From an uncultured Roseburia sp. (GTDB taxonomy: Bacteria; Bacillota; Clostridia; Lachnospirales; Lachnospiraceae), in NCBI GenBank assembly GCA_900548205.1, contig URJS01000001.1, positions 1 through 64,000 of the forward strand: a stretch of 64,000 nucleotides of DNA. The letters are read 5' to 3'. How positions within the stretch are numbered: position 1 is the first letter of the stretch; the number at the start of each line of letters is the position of its first letter. This document shows positions 60,303 to 64,000 of the stretch, piece by piece. The position numbers and the translations under genes were made by a program. Under the pieces are notes generated by a model. It worked only from the letters and a program-made list of their open reading frames with translations, did not search any database and was not told the origin of the DNA.

Positions 60303-62081
60303 ATGCAGGGAATTTTAGGAAAGATAAAAGAAAAAACGCTGGAGAATGAGATACGCAGAGGCTATATGATCGGATTTTTTTCGATACTACTCACCTCCGT
60401 TCTGATTTTTGCTGTTTTCAGCATACGGCTCTATCAAACGCAGGCGCTGAAATTTTGCGAAAATGTAGTGGAACTCAATCTTAATCTGTTAGATCACGAG
60501 CTCTTGGTGATTGAGGAGGGGCAGCAGATACTTGCCAGCGACCCGCGTATCCGGCAAATTGTGGAGTCACGTCTGAAAGAGGACGAGATCGACTACGCGG
60601 TGGAGCTGTATCGTCAGAGAGAAATGCTCGACAAATTCCAGAGCATCAGCAGAAATGCGGAGATTGAGAATATTTATATCGTAGACCGTGAAGGAAACTG
60701 TCTCTATAGCTCCCCGCTCATGATAGACAGTGAGGATTTTAAGGAGCAGCAGTGGTTTTTTGAGCTGGAGGAGCAGGTGAAGCTGAACACGTCGTACATT
60801 TCAAAGCTGCATGACAAATCCTACTACTATAATCCCTCGCAGGAAAAATGCATCTCAATGGTGATGCCAATGGGGTTTGGAGTTGATCAGGTTTCCTTCC
60901 TGCCGGAAGCGTTTGTTGTATGTGACATCGATCTGGAATATATTTTAGGAAACGGACCGGAGGATATTCGATTTGCGATCATGGATTCGGGCGGGGAGTG
61001 GTATGACGCCGATACAGCCGGGACGGATGACGAGATCAGGAGTCTTGTGAGCGGTCTGGAACGGGCTGAGGAAATGCAGGTCCATAATGTGGATGATCTT
61101 CTTATCGTGTCGATGAAAACAAATTATTTTGATCTGCAGCTGGTCGGGATCAAGACAATGCGTGAGATGCGTGAGATACAGATGCAGATATGCTTCCTCA
61201 TTGTGTCAGTGCTCTTGGCAGCTTTGATTCTTCTGGTCGTTTTATCGAGGAAAACGAGCAGCGACATCGCCGCCCCCTTGAAGCGCTTGGTAAAAAGGTG
61301 CGGGCTTGTCGCGGACGGAGACTACGAGGCGGAGTTTCCCGATGAGGATATGCAGGAAATCAGAGTACTTTCCGATACCATACAGGGAATGATTTCCAAT
61401 ATCGTCTTTTTGAATCACAAGATGATGGAGGAGGAAAAGTCCCTGTCACAGGAGAAGCTAAAGGCGCTGTGGCACCAGATCAACCCGCACTTTGTCAACA
61501 ATGTTCTTCAATCCATCAAGGCGTTGGCGATTGAGGGCGAGACGCAGAAAATATCGGAGCTATCGACCTGTCTTGGAAAGGTGATGGCATACTCGGTGTA
61601 CAGACCCTATGACCCTGTCGTTTTTAAGGATGAGCTTGAGCATGTGAGAAATTATCTGAGAGTACAGAATATCCGTTATGATAATCAGATTTTGTACACG
61701 ATAGAATGCAGTGAAAGGCTCGGACAGACCCCGATATTAAAGCTGACACTTCAGCCGATCGTGGAGAATGCGGTGGAACATGGATTGGAGACAGGAAAAA
61801 AGATGATGATCACGATCAGTGCGGAAGCAGAGGGCGGGGATGTGTATTTGCTTGTGAATGACAACGGAACAGGTATCTCCAAAGAAAAAATGCAGGAGCT
61901 GCAGGAGAATCTGAGGCTTCGCACACATTATCAAAAGGGCAGGAGCGTCGGTATCTTGAATGTAAACGAGAGATTAAAAAAACAATATGGGGAAGCGTAC
62001 GGTATAGAATTAAATTCAAAAGAGGGAATCGGTACGACCGTCGTGATCAAGCTTCCGGGAAGCAGGGAGGAAGAAGGATGA
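60303..62081 (+). CDS. YesM-type sensor histidine kinase
   Basis: A 592-residue membrane kinase: first helix at about 22-42, extracellular Cache-like region (ENIYIVDREGNCLYSSPLMI), second helix at about 295-316, HAMP, then the HisKA_7-type region with phosphoacceptor His in LKALWHQINPHFVNNVLQSI, and an ATPase domain with IVENAVEHGLE and NDNGTGIS. The gene overlaps its response regulator by four bases (ATGA). Such pairs control nearby carbohydrate genes. Confidence 0.93.
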   Translation: MQGILGKIKEKTLENEIRRGYMIGFFSILLTSVLIFAVFSIRLYQTQALKFCENVVELNLNLLDHELLVIEEGQQILASDPRIRQIVESRLKEDEIDYAVELYRQREMLDKFQSISRNAEIENIYIVDREGNCLYSSPLMIDSEDFKEQQWFFELEEQVKLNTSYISKLHDKSYYYNPSQEKCISMVMPMGFGVDQVSFLPEAFVVCDIDLEYILGNGPEDIRFAIMDSGGEWYDADTAGTDDEIRSLVSGLERAEEMQVHNVDDLLIVSMKTNYFDLQLVGIKTMREMREIQMQICFLIVSVLLAALILLVVLSRKTSSDIAAPLKRLVKRCGLVADGDYEAEFPDEDMQEIRVLSDTIQGMISNIVFLNHKMMEEEKSLSQEKLKALWHQINPHFVNNVLQSIKALAIEGETQKISELSTCLGKVMAYSVYRPYDPVVFKDELEHVRNYLRVQNIRYDNQILYTIECSERLGQTPILKLTLQPIVENAVEHGLETGKKMMITISAEAEGGDVYLLVNDNGTGISKEKMQELQENLRLRTHYQKGRSVGILNVNERLKKQYGEAYGIELNSKEGIGTTVVIKLPGSREEEG

Positions 62082-63601
62082 AGGTGTTACTGGTGGATGA
62101 CGAGAGCATCACCTTAAAAATGCTAAAAAACATTATTGCATGGGACAGCTTGGGATTAGAGCTGCTTGGCACGGCGCAGGACGGGGAGGAAGCATATAAA
62201 AAAATTCTCGAGGAAATGCCGGATATAATCATATCAGACATCCGCATGAAAAATATGGACGGGCTGACGCTTGTAAAAAAAGTGCTGGAGCTGTCGGAAA
62301 ATACAAAAATTATCCTGATGAGTGCATATGCGGACTTTGATTATGTAAAAGAAGCGATTCATCTAGGCTGCAGTGATTATATCCTAAAGCCGATCGATGA
62401 ATTGGAGCTGGAGCGTTCACTCCGTTCCGCGATCGAGCAGATACGCGGAAAGGCATATGAGAAAAAACGGCAGGAGGAGAGCGAGGAAAAGCTGCGTCTG
62501 CTGGAGCTTTTTAAGTATATGCGGGGCGTTGGAAATAAAAATAAAATCGTGCAGAATAAAAGCGGCTATGGTTTCCGGTTTGGGGGCAGCGCGCTTCTTT
62601 TGATCCAACAGAAAAGCGATTCTATGAATGAATTTGATTCGGCGAGCAACATGGAACTGATGGGGGATAAATATGCGGCCACGCTGCTTCGGGAGGTGGT
62701 TTGGGGAGAATATCATAAGAAATGTTTAAGCTTTGAGGATGATGCATGGCTTGTGCTGGTCGAGGAAATGGAGGAGGAGCAGCTTCTTTGCCTGATACGC
62801 CGTGTGATCGCCGTCTTTTTGTCGGAGCTGAATATGCAGGTGATGGTCTGCTTCCGCAGAAGCTTAAGCGGCGTCGATGAGCTGCCCGTCGCATATGAGC
62901 AGGTCATAAGTCTGCAAAAGTATGGATTTTATATTGGGGACGAGCAGATATTAGGCTATGACTATAACTGTGTGGGGCAGGAGATCGATGAGCTGCGCCG
63001 TCTTGGGATTTTTCGGGAATTAGAGCAGGCGGTTGCCTCCGGGGATAAGGAGCGGCTTTACGGTCTCCTTGAGGAGGCATTTGAGCTTTCAACGGTGTAT
63101 CAGCCGCAGGCAAAGCAGAATATCTATGATTTCTGCAGCAACACGCTCTATCTTTTGAAGCAGGATATTTCTTATCAGGAGCTGCTGGAATACCAGTCCC
63201 TCCAGGAACTAAAGCAATTCATGAAGGATGCGATCGGCGGTCTGAAGGAGCAGACAAAAGACGGGGAGGACAGGAAATACAGCAGACCGATCGCGGAGAG
63301 CCTCAAGCTGATCGAGGAACGTTACAATGAAAACCTATCGTTGGATGAGATCAGTCATGCAATTTCTGTGAGCAAAAATTATTTTTGCTATCTGTTTAAG
63401 CGGGAGGTCGGCATGAGCCTTTGGAATTATCTGACGACCGTCCGTTTAAGATATGCCAAAAAGCTTCTGGAGGAGACGGATCTAAAGGCATATGAGATTG
63501 CATTTTTGGTGGGCTACGACAACCCAAGCTATTTTTCCAAGGTCTTTAAGCGGCAGGAGCAGATGACGCCCAATGAATACCGTGACCGTACAAAATCATA
63601 A
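62078..63601 (+). CDS. YesN-type AraC response regulator
   Basis: A 507-residue regulator: receiver domain at 1-120 (VLLVDDESITLKML, phosphoacceptor in IIISDIRMKNMDG, DYILKPID), a central region of about 270 residues, and an AraC double HTH at the end (LSLDEISHAISVSKNYFCYL, AYEIAFLVGYDNPSYFSKVF, MTPNEYR). It overlaps the kinase gene, forming a two-gene unit, and directly precedes the probable glycosidase gene, its likely target. Confidence 0.94.
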   Translation: MKVLLVDDESITLKMLKNIIAWDSLGLELLGTAQDGEEAYKKILEEMPDIIISDIRMKNMDGLTLVKKVLELSENTKIILMSAYADFDYVKEAIHLGCSDYILKPIDELELERSLRSAIEQIRGKAYEKKRQEESEEKLRLLELFKYMRGVGNKNKIVQNKSGYGFRFGGSALLLIQQKSDSMNEFDSASNMELMGDKYAATLLREVVWGEYHKKCLSFEDDAWLVLVEEMEEEQLLCLIRRVIAVFLSELNMQVMVCFRRSLSGVDELPVAYEQVISLQKYGFYIGDEQILGYDYNCVGQEIDELRRLGIFRELEQAVASGDKERLYGLLEEAFELSTVYQPQAKQNIYDFCSNTLYLLKQDISYQELLEYQSLQELKQFMKDAIGGLKEQTKDGEDRKYSRPIAESLKLIEERYNENLSLDEISHAISVSKNYFCYLFKREVGMSLWNYLTTVRLRYAKKLLEETDLKAYEIAFLVGYDNPSYFSKVFKRQEQMTPNEYRDRTKS

Positions 63602-63706
63602 TATGTTGCTACAAAAACGTAAGTTAGTTTCTTTCTGGGTCAGGCACAATCCGCTATAGTTTAGATATAACATAGGGAGTTTGCAGACAGGGGAGGAAAA
63701 GAAGCA

Positions 63707-64000
63707 TGAAAGTAAACATCTTAGAGGGCGAATACTGGTATGGAAGCTGTGTAAAATACGGGATGAAGATGCCGTTGGGACAAGACACTGAAGCAGTGAT
63801 CGACGCAGTGAAAAACAGAACGCCGAATCAGGCGATGCCGCTGTGGCTTTCGACGAAAGGAAGGGTGATCTGGCGCGATACGGGCTTTCGGACAGAATTT
63901 GCCGCGGGAGTGATTATGGTGCCCGACGATTGCAGCCTGAGCGACACGAAGGGCGGGCTAAGGGAGGCATATCTGTATGCGGCTTCGCACTATTTTCCGT
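63707..64000 (+). CDS. Start of a probable glycoside hydrolase (GH31-like), cut by the window edge
   Basis: The first 98 codons of a gene that continues past the end. The segment PLWLSTKGRVIWRDTGF followed by FAAGVIMVPDD resembles the N-terminal domain of family 31 glycosidases such as alpha-xylosidases, where the active site lies much later, so the call rests on a weak likeness plus position behind YesM/YesN. GGGGAGGAAAAG precedes ATG 63707. A -10-like TATAGT lies at about 63654-63659. Confidence 0.6.

Noticed and set aside
63640..63680. ACATAGG near 63673 as a further copy of the dispersed palindrome
   Set aside because: Only seven or eight bases match and the stem-loop is absent; likely chance within a promoter.
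1..64000. CRISPR array
   Set aside because: No set of regularly spaced identical repeats was seen, and no cas gene is present.

Overview
The window looks like the chromosome of a low-to-moderate-GC anaerobic Clostridia, most likely a butyrate-forming Lachnospiraceae. Reasons: a butyryl-CoA:acetate CoA-transferase-type gene (35.2-36.6 kb), an Fe-S L-serine dehydratase split into beta and alpha subunits, a large-type SRP RNA directly after tadA, a YesM/YesN two-component pair, GGDEF and chemoreceptor genes, and AG-rich ribosome binding sites with strong -10 boxes. No ribosomal or phylogenetic marker is present, so the genus is not assigned.

Layout. 0-1 kb: the start of a minus-strand gene, then remnants of an MntP-type manganese exporter and of a cation/Ca exchanger (early stop codon plus internal deletion). 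1-15 kb: housekeeping and accessory genes: chemoreceptor, zinc-ribbon protein, DUF6056-like membrane protein, acetyltransferase, tadA, SRP RNA, pta, MATE exporter, YitT protein, a PepSY-like membrane protein, a UTP-sugar-1-P uridylyltransferase, a RelA/SpoT-type alarmone synthetase, an SGNH hydrolase, a MarR regulator and tRNA-Pro(GGG). 15-26 kb: a second MATE exporter, alkyltransferase-like protein, nth, a 2-isopropylmalate synthase fused in one frame to an AraC-type DNA-binding domain, two membrane GGDEF proteins, a GPH-family symporter, and a yybP-ykoY (Mn2+) riboswitch with a clear terminator controlling an intact CaCA exchanger. 26-39 kb: chemoreceptor, signal peptidase I, CDF metal exporter, an LTA-synthase-like sulfatase with TIG domain and Thr/Glu-rich tail, a His-rich CsoR/RcnR-type metal repressor, serine dehydratase, CoA-transferase, glycosyltransferase, and a 23S rRNA m5U methyltransferase whose C-terminal module is frameshifted off.

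39.5-54.3 kb is an accessory island: an ECF sigma/membrane anti-sigma/lipoprotein operon with a candidate ECF promoter; a row of decayed DUF5713, DUF6572 and DUF4241 genes, each with an in-frame stop or frameshift, followed by a NADAR-domain gene and unknown genes; RhuM; a zinc-finger protein; DUF6429; sigma-like genes; a truncated TnpV; a LytTR-DUF3021-DUF7010 operon; and a KTR protein. It reads as layered remains of integrative elements; no integrase or relaxase is visible. 54.4-60.2 kb holds a translationally coupled Hsp70 and a 1320-residue protein with a degenerate J domain. 60.3-64 kb holds YesM/YesN and the start of a probable glycoside hydrolase that they are likely to control.

The most notable items are the LeuA-AraC fusion, the Hsp70/giant J-protein pair, the Mn-riboswitch locus together with the decayed Mn-exporter locus, the decayed immunity-like gene row, and a small family of dispersed palindromes ending in the same 12-mer at gene ends.
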